Assembly (NCBI GenBank): GCA_024867545.1
Contig: JANFNE010000007.1
Coordinates: forward strand, 186,001-250,000
From: Phytopythium helicoides
Taxonomy: Eukaryota; Oomycota; Peronosporomycetes; Pythiales; Pythiaceae
Direction of reading: 5' to 3'
Length of the DNA: 64,000 nt
Part shown: piece by piece, positions 1 to 11,041 of the stretch
Position numbering within the stretch: the stretch's first letter is position 1
Layout of the letters: each line of letters begins with the position of its first letter
Translations under genes and position numbers: made by a program
The notes under the pieces: model-generated
Seen by the model: only the letters and a program-made list of their open reading frames with translations
The model's database searches: none
Told to the model about the DNA's origin: nothing

Positions 1-71
1 CGCCGACGTTACGCAGTCAATCCTCCACACCTAGTCGATCCTGGCTGCACTGTCATAAGCCGTGGTCCTTC

Positions 72-3000
72 TTACAGAGCCGCCATGCGAGGCTGCGTCG
101 GTAGCACCACCGTACCAGCCAGCGGGTCCTCGTTGTGCTGCTCGTGGCCATGGGCGCGCGTAGAATTCACGCTTGCGTACAGCTCCGAGTTGGCGGTCGT
201 GCGCGTCTCGCCCTTGGTCAGGTCGCTGTCGCGCTTCTCGCCGTCCGTGTGCACCATCCAGGCGCGGATGTACGTGCTAAACACGATAAGCAGGCGGATG
301 AACCATGCCGTGATAATGATCGTGTTGATGCCGATGAAGGCGTGCGCAACATCCGAACGACCGGTAGCCGACATCGTGTTCGAGTTCAGGAACGCGAAGG
401 CGAGGCCAAAGTTCAGGATCTTGCAGGCGCTAATCGCGTACGCCACGTACTGCACCATGCGCTCCGCGTACGGAGACAACAGATACAGAGCGAACGCGTA
501 CAGGATCTGGATGCCAATAACTAGAAGCAGCTGAGTCGGATCGCCGTCCATCGTGCCGATGAGGATACCCGTGATAATCTGCACCGTCGCGTCCAGAATG
601 AAGAACATTCGGCTGCGGTACGTGTAGACCGCGTACAGGCTTCCCCACGTGGCAATGTTCTCAAATTGCTGGAGCTCGTCCTTCGACTTGTGCATGATCG
701 TGCGCGCGCTAACCGCGAGCACGCCAAAGCACACGACAATGAGCGCAATAATCGAAACAATGAGGGCATCCGCAATCTCGCCAGCCGAAATCTCCATCGA
801 AATCTCGAAAGACGCCATGAGGCTGAGCGGGTAAAGAGAGAAGAACCACACCATGACGCACATGCCAAGCGTTCGGATCGAGGCGCTGCGAAGACGGTGC
901 ACCTTCTGCGTGAAGTTGTTCAGGTTGGCGTCGTCGTCCAGCGCCTGCTCGGCCTTCCGCTTCGCCATCACAGCGATAATGAGGAATGCAACGATGAGAA
1001 TACCCATGATCAGCGCAAAGCCGATGGCAGTGTGCATCAGGATGTTCGCCTCATCAATTCCAATACGGTCAGCGTACGAGACAACGCCACCAAGAACGAT
1101 GGTCTCGAGTCGGCGCGACGAGGACGAGTCAGTCGACTCCTCAAGCAAGAAGTTCAACCAGGCGAACGAGTCCGTGTAGTCCCACAGGAAGTACGGGGTC
1201 TTGAGCACCGTAAGCTCCGAGACCGCCTGCATCTGCTGCAGGTAGCCGACGTAGAACAGGAACTCCCACGTGTTGGGCGACCACATCGCGTTCGTCCACA
1301 CCAAGTTAGCATCGTGCGCAGCGTAGTAGAAGAACAGCAGCAGAGCCATCGAAATACCAGCGAACGCCACCGAGGCGTAGCGCAGGAAGTCGTGGAATGC
1401 TGCGCTCGTAGAAGACAGCACCTCACTCGACTCGGTGTTCACGTACTGGTTGCGACCACCAATGACGTTCGAGTCGGTAGTACCGCTGCTGCTGCTTGAG
1501 ATTGTCGTCTTCCCTCGGACGTAAGTAGTCGTGTCCGCCTCCGAGCTTCCATCGTCGTCTGCGATGTTGAGCACAACCGGCTTCTCGGTCTTCTCCTCCG
1601 TGTCAGGGATCGCGAACGGGTCTGCCTCCGAGCCCGAGCCCGAGGACGTCGCTCCAGCAGCCTTGGTGGCCGTCGGGTCGTACATGATGACATCAGTCTT
1701 GGTCTGGTCCTCCTCCTCTTCCTGCTTCGAGGCCGTTTCCTCCTCATCTTCTCCACCCGAGCCACTGGAAACCTTCGAAGCCGAAGGAGCATTGGTCTCA
1801 ATGGCAATGGGGGACTTGGTCTTCGAAGCTCCGTCGCTTCCACTGGACGATGAAGGCGTCTTCGTGGTGGGAGTTGGCGAAGCAGAAGATCCCGAGCCGC
1901 TCTTGTCAGTGGAGGGCGTTGCGGTGGGAGTAGAAGTCGACGTCGGCGTCGGGCTAGAAGACCCGGCGCTGCCCGTGCCACCAGTTGATCCAGTCGAGCC
2001 CGTGCCCGTCGAGCCCGATCCTGTGCCCGCTGAGCCTGAACCAGTGCCGGCTGAGCCGGAGCCTGTGCCGGCAGAGCCCGAGCCAGTGCCTGTTGAGCCG
2101 GTGCCAGTCGAGCCACCCGTGCTGCCGGCCGATCCTGTGCTTCCCGTTGAGCCAGCGCCTCCAGCCGAGCCACTCGAAGAGGTCGCAGGGGATGTCGAGG
2201 GTGTAACCGTAACGACGGGGGTGTCCGTCGTGACGGGAACGTCCGTCGTGACCGGCGCGTCAGTGGTGGCAGGCGCGTCAGTGGTGGCAGGCGCCGTCGT
2301 CGCCTCCGTAGGCGTGGGCGTGATCAGGTCCGTGACGGTCGTGACCACCGGCGTCAGGATGTCCGTCACCGTCGTGGCAATGGGCGTCTCCGTTGCTGGC
2401 GCCTCGGTCGTGGTGGGGGCCTCCGTCGCAGGGGCCTCCGTCGTGGTGGGGGCCTCCGTCGCAGGAGCCTCGGTGGTCACGGGAGCTTCCGTCGGGGTCT
2501 CCGTCGCAGGCGCGTCCGTCGCCGGCGCGTCCGTGGTGGGGGCCTCCGTCACCGGCGCCTCCGTGGTCGGCGTGGGGGTCAGCAGGTCCGTGATCGGCGT
2601 CAGGATGCCCGTGTTGTCGCTCGTGCTGGAGCCCGATCCCGACGCCGTCGTTGAGCCTGTGCTAGTCGACCCGGTGCCGGTCGACCCGGTGCCCGTCGAT
2701 CCCGTGCCCGTGGATCCAGTGGATCCCGTACCCGTGGATCCCGCCGAGGTCGAGGAGCCTGCCGTGGACCCCGCTGACGTCGAGGATCCAGCGGAGGACG
2801 CCGCGGGCGAGTCGGTCGCGGGCGTTCCGGCCGAGGACCCAGTGGTGGACCCAGTGGTGGACCCAGTGGTGGACCCAGTGGTGGACCCAGCGGTGGAGCC
2901 GGCCGCCGAGGTGGCCGCCGGCGCGTCGGTTGCGGGCGAGACGGCGTCCGTGAGCCCCGAGAGCGCCGAGCCGAGCGTGTCGGTGATGTCGACGGCGATG

Positions 3001-3077
3001 GCGCTGGTCGCTGCCTGCGCGTCGCCCGCGGCGATCGCCAGCAGCGCCGCGAGCGTCACCACGCGTGCGCTGACCAT
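72..3077 (-). CDS. TRP/Flc-like multi-pass membrane protein with mucin-like ectodomain
   Basis: Single-exon protein of 1001 residues. The open frame runs further upstream, but that part has no signal sequence; I start at the ATG at 3077 because it opens with a 22-residue cleavable signal peptide (hydrophobic core TLAALLAIAA). Residues about 23-520 are extremely Ser/Thr/Pro/Gly/Ala rich, with short tandem motifs (TEAPAT, GTGSGSAG, GSTT) expected to be heavily O-glycosylated. Residues about 545-960 hold 8-9 hydrophobic spans. The stretch around FLFYVGYLQQMQAVSEL and DYTDSFAWLNFLL resembles the core of fungal TRP-like/flavin-carrier (Flc) proteins, which are linked to calcium and cell-wall homeostasis. 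The cytosolic tail is short and hydrophilic. The fold assignment is by recognition only; ion selectivity is unknown. The low-complexity region produces long antisense open frames that are not genes. Confidence 0.8.
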   Translation of the reverse strand: MVSARVVTLAALLAIAAGDAQAATSAIAVDITDTLGSALSGLTDAVSPATDAPAATSAAGSTAGSTTGSTTGSTTGSTTGSSAGTPATDSPAASSAGSSTSAGSTAGSSTSAGSTGTGSTGSTGTGSTGTGSTGTGSTSTGSTTASGSGSSTSDNTGILTPITDLLTPTPTTEAPVTEAPTTDAPATDAPATETPTEAPVTTEAPATEAPTTTEAPATEAPTTTEAPATETPIATTVTDILTPVVTTVTDLITPTPTEATTAPATTDAPATTDAPVTTDVPVTTDTPVVTVTPSTSPATSSSGSAGGAGSTGSTGSAGSTGGSTGTGSTGTGSGSAGTGSGSAGTGSGSAGTGSGSTGTGSTGSTGGTGSAGSSSPTPTSTSTPTATPSTDKSGSGSSASPTPTTKTPSSSSGSDGASKTKSPIAIETNAPSASKVSSGSGGEDEEETASKQEEEEDQTKTDVIMYDPTATKAAGATSSGSGSEADPFAIPDTEEKTEKPVVLNIADDDGSSEADTTTYVRGKTTISSSSSGTTDSNVIGGRNQYVNTESSEVLSSTSAAFHDFLRYASVAFAGISMALLLFFYYAAHDANLVWTNAMWSPNTWEFLFYVGYLQQMQAVSELTVLKTPYFLWDYTDSFAWLNFLLEESTDSSSSRRLETIVLGGVVSYADRIGIDEANILMHTAIGFALIMGILIVAFLIIAVMAKRKAEQALDDDANLNNFTQKVHRLRSASIRTLGMCVMVWFFSLYPLSLMASFEISMEISAGEIADALIVSIIALIVVCFGVLAVSARTIMHKSKDELQQFENIATWGSLYAVYTYRSRMFFILDATVQIITGILIGTMDGDPTQLLLVIGIQILYAFALYLLSPYAERMVQYVAYAISACKILNFGLAFAFLNSNTMSATGRSDVAHAFIGINTIIITAWFIRLLIVFSTYIRAWMVHTDGEKRDSDLTKGETRTTANSELYASVNSTRAHGHEQHNEDPLAGTVVLPTQPRMAAL
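2846..2892. repeat. 12-bp tandem repeat coding TTGS units
   Basis: Four near-perfect copies of a 12-base unit lie in the mucin-like domain of the TRP/Flc-like gene and encode Thr-Thr-Gly-Ser repeats. The unit length keeps the frame, so copy number can vary without disrupting the protein. Confidence 0.85.
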
Positions 3078-4655
3078 TTCGCCAGTCTGCTTCTTCGCGA
3101 GGCGCTGGTAATGTACGTCGGCGGGAGCGCGTCCGCCGAGCGTCAAAGGGGGCGAGCGGCGCTGCGCGAGTCGCTCGCTGTCCTGGAATGGGCCGACGCA
3201 GAGGCCGAGGCAGAGCCGAGAGCGCCTTCGGGCGGCGTAGAGGCGAGTGGGAGCCGCGAAAGAGGCGCGGCGGAGAGGGAAGGCACGGGCGGCGCCGACC
3301 CAAGACGCGAACCGACGACAGCTGGCGGCGCAGAAACAGGCGTACACATAGTGAAAGCAAGATGTGGAGTGCCGGAGGGTGCGCGGACCCAGAGCCCTAG
3401 GGTACAGAAAGTCGGTTCGGGGCGGCACTGACTCGTTCCTGCGAGAGCGCATGCGAGCCTCACCAATTGACAAGATGGTTCGATAGTGGATGGGCGGAAG
3501 GTTACCTCTGGAAATTGATGCGCGCGGGACGGCCTCGTTTGAGACCAGCGAGGAGCATCACCGCCAATCGCCGGCTCGGTTGGTCGCCGCGCCGCAGGAT
3601 GGTGACCGCGATGGGCCGCAGGAGGAGCTTTGAAGCGCTGCAGCTGCCGAGAGCACGGCGCCAAGATGGCCGATCCGATCTGCTGCCCGCCCATTCGTGC
3701 TGCAGCGGGTGAGTCACACACGCGCGTTCTGGCCCCGATGAGTCCGCCATTAATAATGTCGGACCAATTGCCAAAACGATGCACATCGCTTGGCACTGCA
3801 ACCGCCACGATCGTCACTGCATTCGACAAACAGGTATATACCGCACTGTAGCACTGTCGGCGTTGCGCCACCGACTGTCGCTTCGACGCGAACCGGTTTT
3901 CACAGGATAGAGCTCAGCTGCAATTGATGCCGTGACGCACAAGGGATGACCAGCCGTCGTTGTCGTGTGGCTGTGCGCCGAAGTGAGCTCTATAACAAAT
4001 CGCTCCATATGGTGTCGCGTTGAAGCGGAGGTCAACAGTGCACTGCAACAGTCAGCGAAACGCACACAGACACTGCTGCAGTACAACACTGACTCGCATC
4101 CAGGTGTATCTAAACAGAACTAGACGTCCTACGTTAGCCACGCTACACCCTGTTGCACGCAAGTTGGCCCGAGCCACAAAGTCAACCCAGTTGCATCGCG
4201 ATTGATCCAAGATCAGCACACATCCTAAACTGTCGCTACAGTACAGTTCCTTGTGGACTCAAGTGTCTGTTCGCAACGCCGCTTGTTGGAGAGGATTACT
4301 CGTTTCTCACAAACTCGCCGCAGGAGTCCTTCCAGCTGGCATCTCCTCTTGAAGGTTTACAGTCCCTCAGCTCCATTAGGTGATGTGATTCAAGTCACCA
4401 TTGAATGATTTTCAATTTGTGTACAAGATGTTACGAAGGGGAGCTATACTTACCCGGACGTCAACTTGTGCTGCGGCTTGAGAGATCACTCCGAAAGCCA
4501 CAAAAAGCCAGCTGGTCGAGCAAGCACTCACTCTTCAGTAAGACATGTTTGCAGCTTCGCATCGTGATCTCGAGCCTGAAGCAAACCCAGTCGATGGTAC
4601 TGAGAAAGATCCTACCGAAGAGAATGTGAATAACGTGCAAAGACAATGTCCGCCA
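3078..4655. other. Intergenic region, 1.6 kb
   Basis: This holds the upstream region of the TRP/Flc-like gene and the downstream flank of the first GPCR. Only short overlapping open frames without recognisable domains are present. I see no RNA gene, transposon end or long repeat. Confidence 0.6.
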
Positions 4656-7452
4656 TCATCCTTTAATCACTGTCTTTGATGAGCCCTTGTGTATCGCATG
4701 AACCATATACTTGCTGCTTGACTGAGATACCAAGTTTTGCGAAGTCTGAGATGTTAACTTCCTTCCAAACGAGTTTTCGCCAATAGATGTTGTAGTTGAT
4801 GAGGATGAGCTAAGTGCAGAAATTGTCTCGGCTTCGTGAAGCCGAAGAAGCTTTGGAGCCAGCATCAGTGCCATCACCATCAACGTGCACATCAAAAGCA
4901 TGCCCGCCAAAAACACGTAAAAAGCTGATGCGCTCAACTCCACCAAATACGCCAACGGTATGATCACCAAACACGCGAACAATACCACCACCGCAGAGCT
5001 GAAAATCCAAAACGACTCTTGGAAGTCCACCGACACGTTGCGGATGAGGAACGATAGGTACAACCCGGCAAAGAGAAGTCCAGCCTTCCACAGCATGAGC
5101 AAAGCAGAGAACGTGAAGCTTGACGAGCTGCACGAGATTTGGTCTACTTCACCCGGGAACTCTCTCGAATCGATCGTTGCTATTCGTGGTCCAGGGAAGT
5201 CGGCAGTGAACCACACGATGAAGATACCAATGTCGATGAGATAAAAGAGAACAAGACCTTTGAACATCAATCGAAGTGGCACCGTTGACCGCTTCATGGC
5301 CTTCCTCATGAAAACGCGGTACACACGAAGCGATTTGACCACTAGTGACCCGAAAATGGTCGTGAAGCCAAAGGAGATCAAGATTGGACGAAGACCACAC
5401 AACAGGTTGCTCGGTCGGCCAGCGTACGCGACGGTGGCACCCGCCGTGAAGAATCCACCGACAATCATGATTTCCAAGAGCTCGAACTGCGATCGTTTGA
5501 TGATCGGTTCGCCTCGATAATGATATACAAAGACCATAGCAGCTAGCAAGAAGAGGGACAGAATACCAGCCAGTGCAGCGATCACTGATGTAATCGGAGA
5601 GTCCACCGGAACGTACTCGCACCCGATCTGCACATCGCTCGGTAAACTGATTCCCCCTTCACATTCGGCAGATAGGGTCGAATTCGTTGTCGATTCTAGA
5701 ATCCATACGTAGTGGACAGTGCGCGTTGCAGAAGAATCGCACGATGACACGGTATACGTGTAGAAAGAGGCATCACACTGTGGCTTGGTGTCGATCCAAA
5801 CTTCCCATGTTCTCACATACGACTCGAGCCATTCGCAAGTTCTGCTCGTGATGATGGGAGTAGGAAGAGTCATTTCTCCACCATCACACGCATAGGGGAG
5901 GGATGCGTTTTCTGGATCAGGTGTGATCCAGCTGAATTCGATCACTCTAGCACTGGATGTGTCGTTGCAACCTGAAATTGAGTACGTCATGTCCTCGTCG
6001 AGGGTGCATAAGGGCAAGGGCTCTATCCACTTGTTCCAAGTCGCATAGTTTGCCTTGACCCACTGACAAGCGGCGCTAAAGGCTGGATCCGGAGTGCTCG
6101 CATCAGCCGAGAACGTGACGTAGTTTGTCAGCAATGCTCGAATGTGGAGACTAGTTATGCTGAAACGCGATAAGAAGGAGCCAATTGGCAAGGCGGAGAT
6201 ACTGGAGGCAGCATACTTTTTCAGTGTGGTCATCGGAAAATCGACTGCCACAGGATTCGTCGTGGCATTACCGTAACCGAGCTCACCAAATGTACCAGTA
6301 TTCACAAGAACATCTTCAGGTAGTGGGTGTGGCAAGTAAATACGTTTGAATTGTTTTGGATGTGCTTGGTGGAACACATCCGGCTCATAATGGTAAAATA
6401 CGACAGGCTGACCGTTCTCCTTCGCATCAAGCACATATGCGATTGCACCGTCATAACCAAGAAAGCAGAAATAGGCTGGTATACCCAGATTCGACATCGT
6501 CGCCTGGAGATACCCGCGATCGTAGCTATCGTACATCATGATCACCACCATGCATTCTTTCCCATCAGCCTCACGCAATGTGCACGCCTCTGATTTCGCA
6601 CAGGCGTCTCTGCATCCCATACCGGAGTCATCGAGGCAACCATTATCGGACGGCGGGTATGCGTCTGCATTATTCGTCAGAATCGACACTCTCGTAGCGT
6701 TCAGCAGCGCCTCGTTTGACACGTAGTCCTTCCAAAAGTCGGCGTAAAACGTCGGTGAGTAGATGGAAGCGTTCGCGCCGTCCACGACAAAATCGTTCGT
6801 GGTATATAGACCTGACTGTCCAAAATAACCGACATCGCCAGGACTGTACGACTCGTTCGTGTACACTTCGAGGTAGTCTAGGATGCTCGTTTCCCACACT
6901 TCGATGTTGACGTGGGTCGGTGTACAGATGCCTGCACCGACAGACGACATGCGTTGTGTGATACTCGACTCGACACCTCCCACGAGCATCGAGACGTCGT
7001 AGCCGACGAGCTCTTGCGCGAGGATCGCAAATACAGCCGATGCGAGTGCGTGTGTGACCCAGGAGCTCTTGTCAACCACGACTGAGCCAGCGATGTTGGA
7101 TGATGACCCGTTCGCACGAGGACGTGCGCCGAAAAAGTTCATACTATCACCGAGACAGCTTGATGAGTACGCCTTTGATGAAGCTGTCCGATCGTCGTCG
7201 ATCTGTGTGTATCGAATATTCAGCACGTTAGGTAGTCAGTCCGTCCGATTAGTGTCGCCGATCAAAAGCTGGAACGAGGAGAAAACGACATACACGATAG
7301 CGCGGATATTGTCGAGCCGGTGTAAGCAGCGGGTTCAGGAGACTTCCATCTTCTCCACGCTCTCCGGCCACAACGCCAAGACTTGTTTCCATATCTTGCA
7401 CCCACGCCTCATCGAGGCAGGTGCCGAGGAAGTAGTTGGGAGGGTAAGCCAT
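4656..7452 (-). CDS. Class C GPCR with solute-binding-like ectodomain, copy 1
   Basis: Two exons, 7452..7294 and 7202..4656, separated by a 91-nt intron (donor GTATGT, acceptor ACACAG, phase 0). The ectodomain resembles an OpuAC-type betaine/osmolyte-binding fold (motifs EVWETS, GDVGYFGQSGLY, VFYHYEPDVFHQAHP). It is followed by two tandem Cys-rich repeats of about 75 residues, seven transmembrane helices of the class C (7TM_3) type, and a Ser/Thr-rich tail. The 5' end is uncertain. In-frame ectodomain-like sequence with NxT/S sites continues upstream to about 7563 without an ATG, and a hydrophobic signal-like segment (YCTVLLLALQDS) lies in another frame, so a signal exon or frame break may be missed. 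Almost identical to copy 2 at 12.3-15.1 kb in inverted orientation. The ligand is not known. Confidence 0.8.
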
Positions 7453-7840
7453 CGACTCGGTGGCGTTCGAGTAACGTGTATCGTTGCTTTGACACCCTGC
7501 GTCAATGGCAGAAGGTTCCGGTGTGTGAATGAGTCTTGCAGGGCCAAAAGCAGAACAGTGCAATAAGGGATGCTGATGTGGTTATAAAGAACCAAGTACT
7601 AGGAGTTGGAGGATGAATAATTCAACTCAGCTCGTCAAGGGCTTGACAGCTATGATTAGATCTGCCAGCGTCTTCCGAGGCTTATATCTGGGGGAAGTTT
7701 CGGATGCTCAAAATGGACCATCGTGATACGGAAGATTTCAGATACTTCTGAAGTAATCATAAAATGATCATCTGTCTGTCACATAAGGATCCGTTGATTA
7801 ACAGGAAGAGACTCGCTAAGCAAAGAAGAGGGTTGAAGAC
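7453..7840. other. Intergenic region between GPCR copy 1 and sulfotransferase
   Basis: Contains the unresolved 5' end of GPCR copy 1 (see that entry) and then AT-rich sequence downstream of the sulfotransferase stop. Nothing else is recognised. Confidence 0.5.
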
Positions 7841-9332
7841 TTAGGCCGTGACCGAGTCCTTGTGCTCTTGCTGCTCTTGCTGCTCCTCCGCACGCTTGCG
7901 GGCCTCGAGCACCTCATCCATATTGAGCTCCGTTCCATCACTTGCGATCACGGGGTCCGTGAGATTCTTGCGGAACCAAGTCGACCCTCGACCATAAATG
8001 TCGTTCTTACGACGCACTTCCATGTTTAGATCTGTCGAAATCTCGAGCGTTGCACCTGGGATCTTGCCGGGTTTGACCTGTCGTCGCGGCAACTGGATCT
8101 CCGCTGGGAAATTCTGCGTCTCCGTGTCGTAGCCAAATCCGCGCAGCGGCAGCTTGGCCGTTTGCAGGATGTACTGGAACTGCTCTTCCGAGTAGTGCTT
8201 GAAAGACGCGCCGATCTTGCCACTGCGTGGCTTGTACGGACCAGAGCGATCACCCGTGGCCAACGCAGCGCGGATACGCTCCTGCCACTCGGTGCCCTCC
8301 AGTGTCGGCTTGTCCGTGAGGAAAAGGAACACACGGCGTAGAGTTTCCTCTCTGGAAAATTAGACTAGTGTCAATAGCCGTCGTTGACCTATGAAGCAGC
8401 AAAGCTGTTACCAGACTCACCGGTGCATGAGCAGGTCCTCGTAGCGCACGACGATGATGGGGATGTCGACCTTGGTGGTCCAGTAGCGATGGAACTTCAT
8501 CCACACATCGATCTCGTTGCGCAGCATGCCGTCCCAGCGCTCGGCGAATCTCGCGTATTGGCTCTCGTCGACGCTCTTGTTGTGCGTGTTGGTGAGCGTC
8601 ATGTTGAAGTACGAGTCGATGGCGTCCCACGGGTTGCGCACGACCAGGATGGCCTTCTTGATGTCGAAGGGCTTCCAGCCCACGCGCTCGGGAAAGTGCG
8701 TCTTGACGAACCACACCGACTCGTCCACCACGCCCTGGAGCCATCAGCAGCGTCGTTGGTCATCTCCATCCGTCTCGTCCACCGGATGACGAGCGCCAAG
8801 CCACTCACCTCGCCCTTCATGCCGTAGTGCTGCAGCTCCTGGCTGAGCGAGCGGTCGGGGCGCGTATCGCAGCCCGTGTAGACGCCCGTGACGGTCTCGA
8901 GCAGCCCGCGCATGAGCGAGTTGCCGGATCGCGGGTAGCTGACGATGGCCACGCGCTCTCCGCCGCGCTCTCCCGGCCGCAGCCAGCGCTTCTCGTCGCT
9001 CGCGGCGCTCTGCGCGTCGCTCATGAGCGCGAGTCGGTCGACCAGTCGGCGCGCGAGCAGCACGCACGGGTTCCAGTCCCAGTTGAGCCGCCACCTGCGG
9101 GGAAATGGCTCGTCAGCGAGTGGCCGCGGCGCGATGGGATCAGACGGACGCAGACAGTGCGCCGGTCGCGCGCCACGCACAGCAGCAGCGGCAGGAAGAG
9201 CAGCGCGCGCGCGTACGCGGACAGCAGCGGGGCGGCGGCGGCGGTCGGCGAGGCGCGCGCCATGGCGAGCAGTGGGCGGGCGAGCGGCGCGCGGGGGGCG
9301 ACAGGCGCCATCTGATCCCGCGCGTTCTCCAT
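7841..9332 (-). CDS. Membrane-anchored sulfotransferase, four exons
   Basis: Exons 9332..9181, 9094..8809, 8734..8421 and 8351..7841 join without frame conflict into 420 residues (introns 86, 74 and 69 nt; donors GTGCGT, GTGAGT, GTGAGT). The N-terminus has a hydrophobic signal-anchor around residues 34-51 (AYARALLFLPLL), which predicts a type II Golgi protein. The PAPS 5'-phosphosulfate loop is SYPRSGNS at about residue 103 and the 3'-phosphate motif is RNPWDAIDSYFN at about 178. Downstream, YEDLLMHREETLRRVFLFL is the usual core of the family. It looks closest to WSCD-like/bacterial-type sulfotransferases. The C-terminal 100 residues are hydrophilic and end in a Gln/Glu-rich stretch. The acceptor substrate cannot be read from sequence. 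Confidence 0.85.
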
Positions 9333-9506
9333 GCGAGCAGTTTCCAGGCGCGGATTCGCGCACGTGCGCGTTGCCGTCCGTGAATAGTGGGGGGTTATAT
9401 GTGGACAGAATGCACTAATACCTAGTCAAACCACGTCGCACGGGACGGAAGAATGCGGACAGGGGCAAGTTGCCGACTGACGGAGCCGGGTCATGGAGAA
9501 GCGCCG

Positions 9507-10796
9507 CTACGCTTGGAAGAGGTGGCGGAGGAAGCGCCCCACGGCGCCGCCGTCGCCGTCGCCGCTCCAGTCGACGAGCTGCGCGGCGCGCAGATGCGAG
9601 AAGGCGGCGGCTCTGGCAGGCGGCGCTTGCGGTGCGCGCTGCGCCGCTGCCAGTGACGCCGCGAGCGGCTGAGCGCTCGACTGGCGCGACTGCGAGCCGA
9701 AGGACGCGCGCACGCCCGTCGAGAGCACGCGCGCAGGCAGGAGGCCGGCGTAGCGCACCGTGCCGGAGCCCAGCAGTGACTCGTGCGCCTCGCGGGCCAC
9801 GCGCAGCGCCACGTCGCCGCTGCCAGCGACGTTCACGTCGGACGAGTCGGCTAGCACGTCGGAGGCGTCGACGTTCCCGCTGCCGGCGATGCTGACCTCG
9901 TGGTGGGAAGTGGAGCCAACGCCTCCGCACGCGATGATGACGTTGCCAGACCCAGCGACCTCGGTCGTCATGGTGGAAGCGAGCAGCTTGGACCACGCGA
10001 CGGTGGCGATGCTGCCCGACCCTGCGACCTCGGACTTGATGGAGAACGCGTCCAGCACGTTGCTGAAGATGCTGGCCTTGCCGGAACCGGCGATGCTCGA
10101 CTGCAGCTCTCCGGACAAGTTGATCGTGGCTGCAGCAGTCAAGTTAATGTCACCAGACCCAGCGACGGAGAGAAGGACGTCCGCGCTTGTCACGTCGTTG
10201 ACAAACACGTTCACGTCGCCTGAACCGCGCGACTTGATAGTTGCCGAAGACTTGGTGAGGACTGCTGGGGCCACAACCTGCAGGCGACCACTGCCGCGAC
10301 TCGCAATGCGCATTGAGTGTACCTCAAATGGCCTTGTTGACGTCGCAAACACGTCTCCGCTTCCAGCAGCTTTCACAGACAGCGTTTGCTGGTGGTTGTT
10401 CAGCTTCTTGTTGGTCAGCAGGGCGCCGTCTTCGACGACCACAGTCGCCGAACCTGATGTCGATAGCGAGTGCACAGCTTGCTCGTGTTGCAGTGAGACC
10501 TCCGTCAGGAGATGGCCGACCATCCTGCCGGTTCCTCGGACTTGAATGGTGGTGCTGCTATCGCCATTATTTTGCGTGACAGTGACGTGATCAAGCAACT
10601 CGGCTGACTCGCTCGAGACTCGAACGGAAGTGGTTCGAGTCGGGTCGTGCGAAACGTATACGAGTCCAGGCATGGTGACGTCGAGCTTGTCGATCTGATC
10701 ACCAGTCTTGTGGAGCGTCCACCGCTTCTCGAAGTTCTGGTTGGGAGCGAGTCGGGGCTCCGACACTGGCTGAACGGCTGGTTGGTCGTCTGCCAT
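9507..10796 (-). CDS. GIN-domain (DUF2807-like) beta-helix protein
   Basis: Intact 429-residue single-exon frame; the start is the first ATG (10796), since upstream codons are non-ATG. The protein is built from repeated beta-strand units punctuated by (A/R)GSG motifs: VAGSGDINL, IAGSGKASI, VAGSGSIAT, VAGSGNVII and IAGSGNVDA, roughly every 20-30 residues. This is the signature of the head GIN / putative auto-transporter adhesin domain, common in bacteria and present in oomycetes. There is no signal peptide or membrane segment, so a cytosolic location or unconventional export is implied. The last 60 residues are Ala/Arg rich. The molecular role of the family is not established. Confidence 0.75.
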   Translation of the reverse strand: MADDQPAVQPVSEPRLAPNQNFEKRWTLHKTGDQIDKLDVTMPGLVYVSHDPTRTTSVRVSSESAELLDHVTVTQNNGDSSTTIQVRGTGRMVGHLLTEVSLQHEQAVHSLSTSGSATVVVEDGALLTNKKLNNHQQTLSVKAAGSGDVFATSTRPFEVHSMRIASRGSGRLQVVAPAVLTKSSATIKSRGSGDVNVFVNDVTSADVLLSVAGSGDINLTAAATINLSGELQSSIAGSGKASIFSNVLDAFSIKSEVAGSGSIATVAWSKLLASTMTTEVAGSGNVIIACGGVGSTSHHEVSIAGSGNVDASDVLADSSDVNVAGSGDVALRVAREAHESLLGSGTVRYAGLLPARVLSTGVRASFGSQSRQSSAQPLAASLAAAQRAPQAPPARAAAFSHLRAAQLVDWSGDGDGGAVGRFLRHLFQA

Positions 10797-11001
10797 GACG
10801 ACTCGGTGGAGCAACGTGACAGGGAACCGTGGAGAGAAAATGGCAACTGATGTGTCTTGTCTTGAAAGGCAGAACGAGAATGAAGAGAGGCTTCAAGATG
10901 AGGCATCAAGATGGAGCACTTTGATCATGCACAGGAATGCTGATTATAATGAGATGTGAATGATTGCGAAGTGCGTGGCAATACCACGCACGATGGTGCA
11001 G

Positions 11002-11041
11002 TGGCATCAAGTTGTGAGCTATGGCATCAAGCTGTGAGCTA
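11002..11041. repeat. 20-bp tandem duplication
   Basis: Two adjacent copies of a 20-base unit beginning TGGCATCAAG, with one mismatch, lie at the 3' end of the degenerate SDR copy and overlap its ancestral stop codon. Confidence 0.85.

Noticed and set aside
1531..3111. 526-codon open frame antisense to the mucin-like domain (repeats of DPVPVDP and GASVV)
   Set aside because: It is a mirror of the low-complexity sense repeats, with no independent codon pattern or domain. The sense strand has a signal peptide and membrane core.
7054..7566. Antisense open frame over GPCR copy 1 exon 1, repeated at 12240-12689
   Set aside because: Shadow of the duplicated GPCR coding sequence; the two versions differ in their ends exactly at the duplication breakpoint and have no domain.
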